A stretch of DNA of 64,000 nucleotides from Porphyromonadaceae bacterium FC4 (GCA_900120395.1 LT635553.1:1160254-1224253); one strand, 5' to 3'. Shown: positions 39,725-50,058, counted from the stretch's first letter. The notes: generated by a model from the letters alone, not told the origin. A program made the numbers and translations.

Positions 39725-41017
39725 TTAGCCGAGTTGTAAGGCTGTGGCTCTGAAGTGCGCTTCCGCATACTTACGAGTAACGCGTAGGGTTTTCTTGTCG
39801 GATGACGGGGCCTCAAACATAGCATCCGTCATAATTGACTCGAATATACTACGTAGCCCTCTTGCACCGACCCTAAACTCGATTGCCTTTTCCACAACAA
39901 AATCATACACACCGGGGTCTATTTTTAGCTCTACCCCATCCATTCCCAAGAGTTTCTTGTATTGCTTTGATATTGCATTCTTGGGTTCTGTAAGAATTCG
40001 TTTGAGCGACGGAGCATCCAGAGGTGTCAAGTAGGTCAACACCGGCAGTCGTCCAATTAGCTCAGGGATTAACCCATAAGCTCTGAGGTCAGCCGGAGTC
40101 GCATACTTGAGGAGATCATCTCCATCTTCCTTCTTGTGACCTCTTGAGACACTATTAAAGCCCACCATCCGGGTGTTGAGACGCTGAGCCACCTTTCGCT
40201 CAATACCGTCAAATGCACCTCCACAGATGAATAGGATATTCTCAGTATTGACGAGGATCATTTTTTGCTCCGGATGCTTGCGTCCGCCTTGAGGAGGCAC
40301 ATTTACATCAGTCCCCTCCAAGAGTTTGAGCAAACTTTGCTGTACCCCCTCTCCTCCTACATCACGGGTGATACTAGGGTTGTCAGCCTTACGCGAAAGC
40401 TTATCAACTTCATCAATGAAGACGATACCCCGCTCTGCTGCCTCGACATCGTAGTCAGCCACCTGTAGCAAACGGCTGAGTATGCTCTCCACATCCTCAC
40501 CGACATACCCGGCTTGAGTAAAAACGGTCGCATCAACAATCGTGAAAGGGACCTTGAGCAGTCGAGCAACTGACTTTGCAAGCAGGGTCTTGCCTGTACC
40601 GGTAGGACCGATCATGATCATATTACTCTTGTCAAGCTCTACATCCTCTATCTCAGGATTGTTTAGCTCCACATCTACCGTACCCGTCTTGCTCAGTCCT
40701 TTGCTATAAAGCCGCTTATAGTGGTTATATACCGCGACAGCTATGCTTTTTTTTGCCTCATCCTGACCTATAACATATTGGTCCAAAAACGAGACAATTT
40801 CCTTAGGCTTGGGAAGATCCTCTAGGTCAGGAAGGCTAAAGCGTGCCTCTTTCTTCTCCGCTTCTTCGGCATTTTTGACAGCATAGTGGACAGCGTCAGC
40901 ACATTCATTACATAGGTTGCCGACCGGTCCCGGGACGAGGTATTTCACCATTTCCTCAGGACGACCACATATACTACAGGTAGGAGTTTGTCCTCTTCTT
41001 GGTGGGTTCTTAGTCAT
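39725..41017 (-). CDS. clpX: ATP-dependent Clp protease ATP-binding subunit ClpX
   Basis: A 430-residue AAA+ unfoldase. The N-terminal zinc-binding domain has CSICGRPEE and the second CxxC in LCNEC. Walker A is [12 protein letters not shown], Walker B is [10 protein letters not shown], the pore loop is GYVGEDV, and the IGF-type ClpP-docking loop is represented by [10 protein letters not shown] downstream. The start overlaps the clpP stop by 8 bp, so the pair is translationally coupled. Confidence 0.97.
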   Translation of the reverse strand: MTKNPPRRGQTPTCSICGRPEEMVKYLVPGPVGNLCNECADAVHYAVKNAEEAEKKEARFSLPDLEDLPKPKEIVSFLDQYVIGQDEAKKSIAVAVYNHYKRLYSKGLSKTGTVDVELNNPEIEDVELDKSNMIMIGPTGTGKTLLAKSVARLLKVPFTIVDATVFTQAGYVGEDVESILSRLLQVADYDVEAAERGIVFIDEVDKLSRKADNPSITRDVGGEGVQQSLLKLLEGTDVNVPPQGGRKHPEQKMILVNTENILFICGGAFDGIERKVAQRLNTRMVGFNSVSRGHKKEDGDDLLKYATPADLRAYGLIPELIGRLPVLTYLTPLDAPSLKRILTEPKNAISKQYKKLLGMDGVELKIDPGVYDFVVEKAIEFRVGARGLRSIFESIMTDAMFEAPSSDKKTLRVTRKYAEAHFRATALQLG

Positions 41018-41711
41018 TTACTTTCTTGTCTTCGCTCTTCACCAATACCTTATCGATTAGCCCATAGTCTAGTGCTTCTGGTGCTGTGAGCCAGTAGTCA
41101 CGGTCGCTATCTTTTTCGATCTTCTCGATACTATTACCGGAGTGGTTGGCAAGGATCTGATAGAGCTCCTTTTTGATCTTCAGTATTTCACGAACCGTGA
41201 TCTCCATGTCACTAGCCTGCCCCTGAGCTCCTCCCAGAGGTTGGTGAAGCATCACGCGAGAGTGAGGCAGTGCAAATCGCTTCTCTTTTTTCCCTGCGAC
41301 CAAAAGTACGGATGCCATACTTGCAGCCATTCCGGTACAGATGGTAGAGACATCGCAGTCGATGTACTGCATGGTGTCATAAATTCCATATCCGGCATAT
41401 ACACTGCCTCCGGGAGAATTGATGTACAGAGATATATCTTTACCCGGATCACTGGTCTCCAAAAAGAGGAGTTGAGCCTGGATGACATTTGCCACATAGT
41501 CATCGATCGCAGTACCTAAGAAAATGATACGGTCCATCATTAGGCGGCTAAAGACATCCATCTGTGCCACATTGAGCTGTCGCTCTTCGATGATCGTGGG
41601 TGATATATAACCTCTTGACGCTTGGCTCGTAAACTTTGTATAATCATCCAGAGCCTGGCTGTTGAAGCCGAGGTGCTTGGTGGCGTATTTCTTAAATTCG
41701 TTGTTGTCCAT
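41010..41711 (-). CDS. clpP: ATP-dependent Clp protease proteolytic subunit ClpP
   Basis: A 233-residue serine peptidase forming the tetradecameric chamber. The catalytic triad is S131 (GMAASMAS), H156 (MLHQP) and D205 (SDRDYW). The N terminus is about 25 residues longer than in E. coli (a propeptide-like [16 protein letters not shown] stretch). Trigger factor, the usual upstream neighbour in Bacteroidales, is absent; the NAD(P)HX repair gene is upstream instead, 60 bp away. Confidence 0.97.
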   Translation of the reverse strand: MDNNEFKKYATKHLGFNSQALDDYTKFTSQASRGYISPTIIEERQLNVAQMDVFSRLMMDRIIFLGTAIDDYVANVIQAQLLFLETSDPGKDISLYINSPGGSVYAGYGIYDTMQYIDCDVSTICTGMAASMASVLLVAGKKEKRFALPHSRVMLHQPLGGAQGQASDMEITVREILKIKKELYQILANHSGNSIEKIEKDSDRDYWLTAPEALDYGLIDKVLVKSEDKKVND

Positions 41712-41771
41712 ATCGTTATTAAATTAGTATGTTCTGAGAAAGAGAATGCAAAGACTATACCACACGATGTA

Positions 41772-43304
41772 TCAATAGCCCATAGGGCTACCGTAGTCCA
41801 AGAAGGCTCGCATCGCCATCGGGAGGTATCGAATGACACTACTCGCAGTCAGTGACTCCTCTTGGTACTCTGATCGGTAGAGATCGGCTGCATACCCATG
41901 CATGTAGACTCCGGCTAGGCAAGCAAGTAGAGAGTCCTTTTCTTTTCCTAAGAGTGCCAGCAGTACCCCCGTCAGGACATCACCGGTACCTGCCGATGCA
42001 AGTCCGGGATTTCCTGATGAGTTGAACATAGCATGACCTGTACGGCTGCATATGACAGTATAAGCACCTTTTAGCACAATGTTGACTTTGTACTCCATCG
42101 CCACTTCTTTTGCACGCTGAAAACGCTCATACCCGGAATGACAAGGACCAAAAAGCCGATCGAACTCTCCTGCATGGGGGGTGAGGATAGAGTCTGTGGG
42201 TAAGAGGTTGAGCAAAGATCGATCCTCTGATAAGTGGTAGAGTGCATCAGCATCCAAGATGATGGGTCGGTGGTAGTTTCTGAGTAAGTCACTCAAAGCC
42301 TGCCTACTCTGTGCCATACGCCCAAGTCCCGGACCAACTGCCACCGCATCGTATCTACCAAGATCCGGCAAGGTGCTTAGGCTGCTTTCGCTCGCATCCT
42401 CATGCACCAGTGCCTCGGGTACAGTAGTGTAAATAATCTGACCTGTATCCTTCGGGACGTGGACAGTAAGATGGCCTGTCCCAGATGTATATGCTGCTTT
42501 TGCAGCCAAGACCGCTGCCCCCATCATCCCCCTGCTGCCTGCTATGAGCAGAGTTCGTCCGTAGTCGTATTTGTTTGAGAAACGTGGACGGCGGTGCAGG
42601 ATGCCGGACATCTCGTCTTCACCGAAATAGCAGTCCTCAACACCAGGAGTGGCAGATCCATCATCGAGTCCGGCATTGATAACCTTCCACTTGCCCACAT
42701 AGTCCTCATTCTCTGCGAAAAAGAAACAAAGTTTTGGTCCGTGAAAGGTGTACGTGTAATCCGCCTGGATCACATAGTCCAAGTTATTCTTACTATTGTC
42801 TTCAGGCAACAGTCCGGAGGGAATCTCCAGCGAAACAACAGTGCCATTCTGGGCATTGATATAGTTGGTGACACCGGCTAGTTCACCTGTGAACGGGGCA
42901 GTTTGGTCCAGACCACAAATACCATCAAGTACAATGGTCTTGTCATCAATTACAGGAGGGTGAAAGTCAGTCTGCACCTCAAGGGTCGGCACATTATTAG
43001 CCTGGAGTTTTTTCTTTGCCCATACGACGATATCGGGAAGAGTACCCGTAGGGTTGAGCAGCACTACCTCTACCGGATGCTTTTGTTCGGTGAGTGTGGC
43101 AGCCACGAGCAGAGTCAATGCCCCGGTTCGATTGGGGCCGGCAAAGGCAACCATCCTACTCCTCCCCCTAAAATCTCTCTGGTACTGGACACAAAAGGTA
43201 CTCGCGAGCTTCTCGACAATTTCCTCCGAAGTCAATGCCCCCACCCCCATCATTGCTTTGCTTTCAATAGCTTCTTGTGATTTTCGGTTCAGTACTTTTA
43301 GCAT
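41772..43304 (-). CDS. nnr: Bifunctional NAD(P)HX epimerase / ADP-dependent dehydratase
   Basis: A 510-residue metabolite-repair enzyme that restores damaged hydrated NAD(P)H. The N-terminal YjeF_N epimerase domain (about 1-215) has AFAGPNRTGALTLLVA in place of the usual GNGNNGGDG-type loop, and a conserved VLDGICG. The C-terminal ribokinase-like domain (about 225-510) has GSRGMMGAAVLAAKAA, TPHAGEF and the ADP-binding GNPGLASAGTGDVLTG. The NNGGDG loop being NRTG is a departure worth noting for epimerase activity. It is adjacent to a dehydrogenase-like gene 3 bp upstream. Confidence 0.92.
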   Translation of the reverse strand: MLKVLNRKSQEAIESKAMMGVGALTSEEIVEKLASTFCVQYQRDFRGRSRMVAFAGPNRTGALTLLVAATLTEQKHPVEVVLLNPTGTLPDIVVWAKKKLQANNVPTLEVQTDFHPPVIDDKTIVLDGICGLDQTAPFTGELAGVTNYINAQNGTVVSLEIPSGLLPEDNSKNNLDYVIQADYTYTFHGPKLCFFFAENEDYVGKWKVINAGLDDGSATPGVEDCYFGEDEMSGILHRRPRFSNKYDYGRTLLIAGSRGMMGAAVLAAKAAYTSGTGHLTVHVPKDTGQIIYTTVPEALVHEDASESSLSTLPDLGRYDAVAVGPGLGRMAQSRQALSDLLRNYHRPIILDADALYHLSEDRSLLNLLPTDSILTPHAGEFDRLFGPCHSGYERFQRAKEVAMEYKVNIVLKGAYTVICSRTGHAMFNSSGNPGLASAGTGDVLTGVLLALLGKEKDSLLACLAGVYMHGYAADLYRSEYQEESLTASSVIRYLPMAMRAFLDYGSPMGY

Positions 43305-43307
43305 GAT

Positions 43308-44318
43308 CTATCTTATTTCTACTAGTTCTGTTTTATGTTGTAGCTCATCTTGCCAGCTCTCTGTCGGTGGTAGGATCTGTTGATCAATCAACCAGTCTCT
43401 CTGCTTCGCAATGGATTGAAAGGCTCGATCCAGTCCCTCCATATCCCTGTCATCAGTGGTAAAAGGTAGCGGTAGATGTTTGCAGCCACTGTCATCAATG
43501 ATAGTGGGGAGTGCCCCAAAGACGTAGGGGTACCGTTCTGAGTGATGGTAGCGTGCAGTAGGTAGGGTGAAAGGTGAGTCATCGTTAGCAAACAACATCT
43601 GTAGCGAAACCAGTGCCGGGCTCTGATACGCAGTATGACCACGAAGTTTATAAATACGCAGACCTGAGTTTCTCACTTCTTTGTGAAGTGCTTTATAGTC
43701 CTCGTCTTTATAGCCAATTTCATCCAGGGATTGGTTATTTACCCTCAGGGTATGCAGAAAAGTAGCCATGGAGTTGTCATGAGACCCTAGGGTAAGTGCG
43801 TCTTTGAGACAAACCTCATCCCCAAATCGTCTAAACAAGGCCCTTCTGAGTCTCAGCGTATCCAGGGCTGATAGTGACATGACCCTATCAGCTGGCAACC
43901 CACTATGCACCAGTAAAACCAATCCTATGAGATCCGAAGGATTGGATACACAAACCAACCTTTTCACCCTGTTTCTCACCGGCGCAATTGCCCTCGCTGT
44001 TTCTACAGCCATCGGAGCATTATCCGCCAACATCTCTTCTCTGCTTTGTGCTTTAGCACGAATACTACGGGAGAAAAACAGATAGCCACCATAGGCGCAG
44101 GCCTCCGGCACAGAAGTGGTAGTGGTAATCTTTACACCTTCGATATTGGACTCTTCAAGTTCGTCTTTCAGCCCCTTTAGGCGATCTTCATTACTACCAC
44201 ACAGCACTAGATGTGGCGAAAAACGAGAAATGACACTGTAGTAGACCAGCTCACTACCCAGCATACCGGTGGCTCCAAAAACAACCAAAGGTTCTTGGGT
44301 ATGAAACGACTGCGGCAT
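43308..44318 (-). CDS. Divergent malate/lactate dehydrogenase-like protein
   Basis: About 336 residues from the second methionine (MPQSFHT, ATG at 44316-44318). The first possible ATG at 44360 would add a less likely MVVLLCCLLRTYRL leader. A Rossmann loop GATGMLG, NPSDLIG (in place of NPVD), LSALDTLRLR with the catalytic Asp and an Arg, and GSHDNSM with the catalytic His fit the L-malate/lactate dehydrogenase family. The substrate-loop region reads RSIRAKAQSREEML. It is very divergent from ordinary Bacteroidales malate dehydrogenase, so the substrate is uncertain. It ends 3 bp before nnr. Confidence 0.7.
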   Translation of the reverse strand: MPQSFHTQEPLVVFGATGMLGSELVYYSVISRFSPHLVLCGSNEDRLKGLKDELEESNIEGVKITTTTSVPEACAYGGYLFFSRSIRAKAQSREEMLADNAPMAVETARAIAPVRNRVKRLVCVSNPSDLIGLVLLVHSGLPADRVMSLSALDTLRLRRALFRRFGDEVCLKDALTLGSHDNSMATFLHTLRVNNQSLDEIGYKDEDYKALHKEVRNSGLRIYKLRGHTAYQSPALVSLQMLFANDDSPFTLPTARYHHSERYPYVFGALPTIIDDSGCKHLPLPFTTDDRDMEGLDRAFQSIAKQRDWLIDQQILPPTESWQDELQHKTELVEIR

Positions 44319-44474
44319 CAACCTATACGTCCTCAATAAACAACAAAGAAGAACCACCAAGACCCTTCCACCCCATACCGAGATGAGAAGAATCCCTGGT
44401 CCTTCGCTGTAATAATAAAACAGTTATGAGCATGCTGCACCCCTCTTTTGAGAGACGTAGCATGACCTATATTC

Positions 44475-44660
44475 TCAGTCGTTTTTACGCACTTTTCCCT
44501 CGGCACGCTTGTCCAGGAAAATATGCAAGATATAACCAATAACGACAATAGCGAGACCACCTGCCAATGCGCCATTGGACTGGGGTAAAAAGTTTGCGAA
44601 AGCGATTAGCATTAAAAAAATCGCTCCGATGATCATCACAATGACTCCGAAATATCTCAT
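44475..44660 (-). CDS. Small two-helix membrane protein
   Basis: 61 residues, starting MRYFGVIVMIIGAIFLML, with two hydrophobic helices (about 4-24 and 33-51) and a basic tail KRAEGKVRKND. Small proteins of this shape are common in Bacteroidales and uncharacterised. It lies 156 bp upstream of the dehydrogenase-like gene on the same strand, with the tRNA behind it. Confidence 0.6.
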   Translation of the reverse strand: MRYFGVIVMIIGAIFLMLIAFANFLPQSNGALAGGLAIVVIGYILHIFLDKRAEGKVRKND

Positions 44661-44780
44661 AGCCTTTATTGTTATTGTAAGTTTTTCTATGGTCTTGATG
44701 TATGCCGTACTTTGTCTGGTCCACTACGAACAAACGCAACCTCCTCAAGTGAGATCATAAGTTAGGCAAAATAACATTAG

Positions 44781-44854
44781 TGACCCGGAAGGGATTCAAA
44801 CCCTTGACCTTCAGAACCGGAATCTGACGCTCTATTCAGCTAAGCTACCGGGCC
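44781..44854 (-). tRNA. tRNA-Arg(CCG)
   Basis: A 74-nt cloverleaf on the minus strand. The acceptor stem is GGCCCGG/CCGGGTC with one G-U, the anticodon stem-loop is TCAGA-TTCCGGT-TCTGA with anticodon CCG, and the T arm is AAGGGTTTGAATCCCTT. CCA is not encoded. Confidence 0.93.
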
Positions 44855-45018
44855 ATCACTTGGTATGAGACAAAGTTACCAATTAAACTTTAAATATCCG
44901 AGTATAATCCACTCATCAATCCAGAAAGTAACCACTCCGGATGAGCAGACAGCGCAACAAGATCGAACCTACTTAATGTAAATCAAACAGTTATCCTTTC
45001 CACAGACCGGGCTTGAAG

Positions 45019-45103
45019 TATCCTACTGGAAACATCTCGCTACTACCCGTCAAATCGTTTTCTTTCCTACTGGAAACATTTCGCTACTATCCGTCAAATT
45101 TTT
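45019..45103 (+). repeat. 44-nt interspersed repeat, locus G (two units)
   Basis: Palindromes start at 45019 (with one change, TATCC) and 45063. The first unit has CTACCCGTC in place of CTATCCGTC, the same change as one unit of locus F. It is upstream of dxs; the rest of the 387-bp gap after the tRNA shows only the dxs -7 box. Confidence 0.93.
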
Positions 45104-45246
45104 CACCCGCATCCGAAGTGTAAAAACCCTATGGTATCAGTCCAAGAAAAACACGCTAGTTTTTCAAGAAAGAAGAATGATTTTTCTTGACAAATCTATT
45201 TGCTCCAGCCCTATAAAAAGCCTACTGTTGAATGAGCGGAAATGAG

Positions 45247-45254
45247 TACCTTTG
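45247..45254 (+). promoter_or_regulatory. -7 box overlapping the first possible dxs start
   Basis: TACCTTTG fits TAnnTTTG; TTG at 45228-45230 is 16 bp upstream. Because it lies 5 bp after the first in-frame ATG (45242), transcription would begin downstream of that ATG. Confidence 0.5.
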
Positions 45255-45268
45255 TCGCGATGAACAGA

Positions 45269-47185
45269 ATGGATATTCAGTACCCGCTGCTGAGTAAAAT
45301 AGACTCGCCTGCGGATGTAAAAAAACTGGAGCTTGACCAGCTCCCTAATCTCTGTAAAGAGATCCGTGCCTATATGCTTGACATCCTAAGCCAAACTCCG
45401 GGGCACCTGGCAGCCGGACTAGGTGTGGTAGAGCTAACTGTAGCACTGCACTACGTCTTTGACACTCCCGAAGATAAAGTGGTATGGGATGTAGGACACC
45501 AGTCATACCCCCACAAGATACTCACGGGCAGAAGAGATAGCTTTAGCACCATCCGTCATTGGGGCGGTCTCTCGGGCTTCACGCATCCCGACGAAAGCCC
45601 ATATGACTCGTTTGTATCTGGACATGCTTCCAACTCTATATCAGCTGCACTGGGTCTGGCAGTGAGCAATCACCTCAGGCACGAAGACAGTCATGTGGTT
45701 GCCGTCGTTGGTGACGGAGCCATGACAGGGGGATTGGCATTTGAGGGGTTGAACAACGTCGCATCACAGCCCAATAACTTACTCGTCATTCTGAATGACA
45801 ACCATATTTCAATAGACCCCATTACCGGGAGTCTTAGCAAATATCTGGTTGATCTGACGACCAGTAAGCTATACAATACGATGCGTCATAAGGGCTACCA
45901 AGGCCTGAAGAAACTCAATCTGATTAACGACACACGCAAGCAAAACATCCAGAGGGTCCATAATAGTCTCAAAGGACTGATCAATGATGAACAGCCTAAT
46001 CTCTTTGAAGGATTCAGCATCCGGTACTTCGGACCGGTGGATGGTCATGATGTTCTGGGGCTAGTCGAGCGGCTGAGTTTGCTCAAAGACTTCCAAGGGC
46101 CCAAGCTACTTCATATCAAGACCGAAAAAGGCAAAGGCTACAAACCTGCAGAAGAGGATGCCGTCGTTTGGCACTCGCCCGGGTTGTTTGACCGCTCTAC
46201 GGGTAAACGCATCCAGGCACCACAACTCCCCGATGAACCGGAAAAGTTTCAGGATGTCTTCGGCAAGACGCTACTTGATCTGGCACGCTCCGACGAACGA
46301 ATCGTAGGCATCACTCCTGCGATGGTCTCCGGCAGCTCTTTTGGGGAGATGATGGAGGCGTTTCCGGATCGAGTTTTCGATGTGGGTATTGCAGAGGGGC
46401 ATGCCGTCACGTACTCTGCCGGGCTGGCACTGGGCGGGTTGATCCCATTTTGCTGTATCTACTCTTCATTCATGCAGCGTGCATACGATGAGGTGATCCA
46501 CGATGTTGCCATGCAAAAGGCACCTGTCATCATCTGCCTAGACCGTTCCGGCTTGGTGGGAGAGGACGGCATGACTCACCACGGGCTGTATGATATTCCA
46601 TACCTTCGGACCATTCCCGGACTGACCCTGATGTCCCCTTATGACGAGTGTGAGCTGCGCCAAATGATGTACACGGCCTACAAACATGTAGCTGAGCTTG
46701 GACCAATCGTCATCCGCTACCCAAGAGGAAAGGGATCAAATGGGCACTGGCACGTGGACTTCGAAGAGCTTCCGATAGGCAAAGCTCAAGTGCTCCGCAA
46801 AGGAGAGAGGGTATGTGTCATCAGCTATGGCCCCATAGGCAACAATGCCAAGATAGCTCTGGACGACTTGGCAACGGAAGGGATACACGTCGGGCATGTC
46901 AACCTCAGGTTTCTCAAGCCACTGGACACAGATACCCTCGATACACTGGCGATGGAATATCAAGACATAATTACGATCGAGAACGGCTCACTCTCCGGAG
47001 GAGTAGGAAGCGCTATTTTGGAGTACTACTCAGACCGGGACATCGATGTCAACATTCACAGGATGGGGGTAAGAGACCAATTCGTTCGGCATGGTGCTGT
47101 TTCGGTACAAGAAGCCTACGTAGGCATTGACCCGGAGAGCATCGCAGACACTGTGCGCAAAGTATACAAGGAGGATCAGGTATGA
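45269..47185 (+). CDS. dxs: 1-deoxy-D-xylulose-5-phosphate synthase
   Basis: A thiamine diphosphate enzyme that condenses pyruvate and glyceraldehyde 3-phosphate, the first step of the MEP isoprenoid pathway (ispE is at 58.4 kb). About 638 residues from ATG 45269 (MDIQYPLL). Starts at 45242 and 45260 are possible but the first lies upstream of a -7 box. Motifs are WDVGHQSYPHKILTGR, the ThDP-binding GDGAMTGG and NDNHISI, and the transketolase pyrimidine domain with FMQRAYDEVIHDVA. The stop overlaps trkA by 4 bp. Confidence 0.95.
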   Translation: MDIQYPLLSKIDSPADVKKLELDQLPNLCKEIRAYMLDILSQTPGHLAAGLGVVELTVALHYVFDTPEDKVVWDVGHQSYPHKILTGRRDSFSTIRHWGGLSGFTHPDESPYDSFVSGHASNSISAALGLAVSNHLRHEDSHVVAVVGDGAMTGGLAFEGLNNVASQPNNLLVILNDNHISIDPITGSLSKYLVDLTTSKLYNTMRHKGYQGLKKLNLINDTRKQNIQRVHNSLKGLINDEQPNLFEGFSIRYFGPVDGHDVLGLVERLSLLKDFQGPKLLHIKTEKGKGYKPAEEDAVVWHSPGLFDRSTGKRIQAPQLPDEPEKFQDVFGKTLLDLARSDERIVGITPAMVSGSSFGEMMEAFPDRVFDVGIAEGHAVTYSAGLALGGLIPFCCIYSSFMQRAYDEVIHDVAMQKAPVIICLDRSGLVGEDGMTHHGLYDIPYLRTIPGLTLMSPYDECELRQMMYTAYKHVAELGPIVIRYPRGKGSNGHWHVDFEELPIGKAQVLRKGERVCVISYGPIGNNAKIALDDLATEGIHVGHVNLRFLKPLDTDTLDTLAMEYQDIITIENGSLSGGVGSAILEYYSDRDIDVNIHRMGVRDQFVRHGAVSVQEAYVGIDPESIADTVRKVYKEDQV

Positions 47186-48525
47186 GGATATTTATAGCCG
47201 GAGCAGGAGAAGTAGGCACGCACCTTGCCAAGCTACTCTCTCGTGAAAATCACGATATTGTCTTGATGGACCAAGACCCTGCCAGAGTAGAATTTGCCTA
47301 CGAAGACAGTTTGGAAATAATGCCGGTGGTAGGTGATCCGACCTCGGTAAAAGAACTGAATCATGCGGGTGCGGGAAGTAGCGAGCTATTTATAGCCGTG
47401 ACTCCTGAGGAAAGCTCTAATATAGTAGCGTGCATGCTGGCTAGCAAGCTTGGGGCTAGCAAAACCATGGCTCGAATCAATAACAACGAGTACCTACAGC
47501 CGGATAGTATCGAGTACTTCAATGCCCTAGGTATCGATGACATGGTCTACCCCGAGTCACTTGCCTCGCAGGAGATTGCAGCCGGGCTCAAACTGCCGTG
47601 GACCAAGCAATACTGGAGCGTTTTTGATGGGAAATTGGATCTTGTCGCGGTTCGCATAAGTCCCTACTCTCCCCTTGCCGGTAAAAGGCTAATGGAGCTC
47701 AGCTCTCTAGAGCAAAAGCTCTTTCATATCGTGAGCATCATACGGGAGGATGAGACGGTCATACCCGGAGGTAACGATGTGATTCACGTCAATGATATTG
47801 TACTCGTTACAACAGGACCAACAGAGTTAGATACCGTCCGCCGATACTGTGGACAACAAGAAATAGAAGTAAGCAAGGTCATCATCATGGGTGGAAGCCG
47901 TATAGCACTGCGTACAGCAGAACAACTCCCAAGTGACTGGAGTGTGAAGATCATCGAGAAGGACTACAGTAAGTGTAAGCGGCTTTCTGAGATTGTAAAC
48001 GAAAACACACTCATCATACATGGGGACGGACGTGATGTGGACCTCCTCAACTCCGAGGGGATAGGCAACACACAGGCTTTTTTGGCACTGACGAGTAACT
48101 CTGAGAGTAATATGATCGCCACCCTAAATGCGAAACGTCTGGGGGTACCCAGATCAGTTGCTCAGATCGAAAACTTAGATTACCTCGACATGGCCAATCA
48201 GATGGGCATAGGGAACCTGATCAATAAAAAGCTCATAGCTGCATCTGCTATTTTTAGACACCTCTTGCAAGTGGATATTTCCAACGCCAAGACCCTATCT
48301 GTAGGGAAAGGTGACGTCCTTGAGCTGCATGTGAAAGAAGGGTCAAGGATCACTCGCAACCCGGTACGTAACCTCAAGCTACCGCGCACCCTCACACTTG
48401 GTGGATACATGAGGGACGGAAAAGTCATGCTGGTAGATGGTGACACCAGGCTTCAGGCTGATGACTCGGTGATGGTCTTTAGCCTTGATACGCCGGCGAG
48501 TCAAATCATGAAAGTCTTTGGATAA
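47182..48525 (+). CDS. trkA: Trk potassium uptake regulatory subunit TrkA
   Basis: A 447-residue cytoplasmic gating ring subunit. It has two tandem RCK units. The first is a Rossmann domain with IAGAGEVGTHLA, and VVGDPTSV; the second is IIMGGSRIALRTA with HGDGRDVDLL. Each is followed by a TrkA-C ligand-binding domain (about 135-220 and 360-447). The second glycine motif is degenerate, which suggests nucleotide control mainly through the first. It starts inside the dxs stop (ATGA) and is followed by trkH after 2 bp. Confidence 0.95.
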   Translation: MRIFIAGAGEVGTHLAKLLSRENHDIVLMDQDPARVEFAYEDSLEIMPVVGDPTSVKELNHAGAGSSELFIAVTPEESSNIVACMLASKLGASKTMARINNNEYLQPDSIEYFNALGIDDMVYPESLASQEIAAGLKLPWTKQYWSVFDGKLDLVAVRISPYSPLAGKRLMELSSLEQKLFHIVSIIREDETVIPGGNDVIHVNDIVLVTTGPTELDTVRRYCGQQEIEVSKVIIMGGSRIALRTAEQLPSDWSVKIIEKDYSKCKRLSEIVNENTLIIHGDGRDVDLLNSEGIGNTQAFLALTSNSESNMIATLNAKRLGVPRSVAQIENLDYLDMANQMGIGNLINKKLIAASAIFRHLLQVDISNAKTLSVGKGDVLELHVKEGSRITRNPVRNLKLPRTLTLGGYMRDGKVMLVDGDTRLQADDSVMVFSLDTPASQIMKVFG

Positions 48526-48527
48526 GA

Positions 48528-50036
48528 ATGGTACGCATCCAATCACATTTCAAGGAAAGCAAAAAGGTTACGAAGAGCCTGAACTACCGTTTTGTCAGCG
48601 CAGTCATTGGTGTTCTCTGCATGCTGCAAGTGGTGTTTTTAGGTTTAGCTCTAGCTGTATCGCTTTACTACAAAGATGCCGGGATGAGTCCTATACTGAT
48701 TACCATGGGCATTATGCTGGTCTTTGGCGTGTCACTATTCTTGATAGGACGACATAGCGACGACTACCAAACCGGCAGACGAGAGAGCATGATGACGGTG
48801 ACACTCAGCTGGTTTGTTGTCTCGCTGATCGGTATGCTCCCCTATTACCTGGGAGGCTTTGTTCCTAGTCTGTCGGATGCTTTTTTTGAGACGATATCTG
48901 GTTTTACCACGACAGGTGCCTCGGTGATCTCTGATGTCGAAGCATTACCTAGAAGCATACTGCTCTGGCGCTCTACCACTCAGTGGGAGGGTGGAATTGG
49001 TATCATTGTCTTCATGGTAGCACTCGTCCCAATGATAGGAGAGAATGCCAGCATGGTCTTCAACAGTGAAATCCCAGGGGTTACTCATGAGCGTTTTACT
49101 CCCCGTATAGGCGTCATGGCAAAGTGGCTAATAGGTATATACGTAGCATGGACTGTACTGGCTGTGTTGCTTTTCTGGGCTGGTCCCATGGGGCTTTTTG
49201 ACGCTGTATGCCATGCCCTTACCAGTATTTCCACAGGGGGATTTAGTACACGCAACACATCACTATCATGGTGGGAGTCCGGATACACAGAGATGATAGC
49301 GGGGGTATTCATGATGGCCGGAGCGATAAGCTTCACAACCATTTACTTCACCATCTCTCGGAAAGACCCCAAGCGTTTGCTACGAGATAGTGAGTTGAAG
49401 TGGTTTATTTCACTTGTTGCTATCTTCTCCTTGGCTGGAGCAATAATGTTGTACACAGATGGAGTGTATGGACCCAACTTTTTAGTAACTTTGAGGAAGA
49501 GTACCGTCCAGGTGATCAGCTTTATCACCAGTACCGGATACGCTGTAGGGGACTACAACAACTGGGGATCATTCTTTGCTATTATAGCTGTTTTAGCTAT
49601 GTATATCTCAGGTTGTAGCGGATCCACAGCCGGTGGTCTTAAGGTCGCTCGCTTGATGGTACTGATAAAGAGCTTGGGTGTAGAGCTGAAGAAAAGGACA
49701 CATCCAAACGCTGTGGTTCCCGTACGAGTAGGTGGAAAAGCTGTGGATGCGGACATTGTACAGCAGGTAGCTACCTTTACCTTTACCTACACAGGGCTGA
49801 TCATCATTGGTGCTCTATCCATATCTATTGAGGGATATGGCTTCATGGAGTCATTAGTGGGAGCAGTGTCTTGTGTCTCAAATAATGGGGGTAGTTTGGG
49901 TGAAATAGGTCCAATGGTAGGCTTTGGCGCACTGTCCGCAGCAAATAAAATACTCCTCTCCATCTTGATGGTAATGGGAAGGTTGGAGATATTTACTTTT
50001 CTGACCATACTTCACCCCAGCTTTTGGAGAAACTAG
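48528..50036 (+). CDS. trkH: Trk potassium uptake membrane subunit TrkH
   Basis: A 502-residue K+ translocating subunit of the inner membrane. Four pore-loop repeats are visible: SGFTTTGASV, TSISTGGFST, ITSTGYAVGDY and SCVSNNGGSLGEIGP, each supplying a selectivity-filter glycine. About ten membrane helices surround them. STTQWEGGIGI is the conserved stretch after the first filter. With trkA it forms a complete K+ uptake system; the ion (K+ or Na+) follows the filter glycines and is inferred as K+. Confidence 0.95.
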   Translation: MVRIQSHFKESKKVTKSLNYRFVSAVIGVLCMLQVVFLGLALAVSLYYKDAGMSPILITMGIMLVFGVSLFLIGRHSDDYQTGRRESMMTVTLSWFVVSLIGMLPYYLGGFVPSLSDAFFETISGFTTTGASVISDVEALPRSILLWRSTTQWEGGIGIIVFMVALVPMIGENASMVFNSEIPGVTHERFTPRIGVMAKWLIGIYVAWTVLAVLLFWAGPMGLFDAVCHALTSISTGGFSTRNTSLSWWESGYTEMIAGVFMMAGAISFTTIYFTISRKDPKRLLRDSELKWFISLVAIFSLAGAIMLYTDGVYGPNFLVTLRKSTVQVISFITSTGYAVGDYNNWGSFFAIIAVLAMYISGCSGSTAGGLKVARLMVLIKSLGVELKKRTHPNAVVPVRVGGKAVDADIVQQVATFTFTYTGLIIIGALSISIEGYGFMESLVGAVSCVSNNGGSLGEIGPMVGFGALSAANKILLSILMVMGRLEIFTFLTILHPSFWRN

Positions 50037-50058
50037 AATATACGAAAAGAAATAACAG

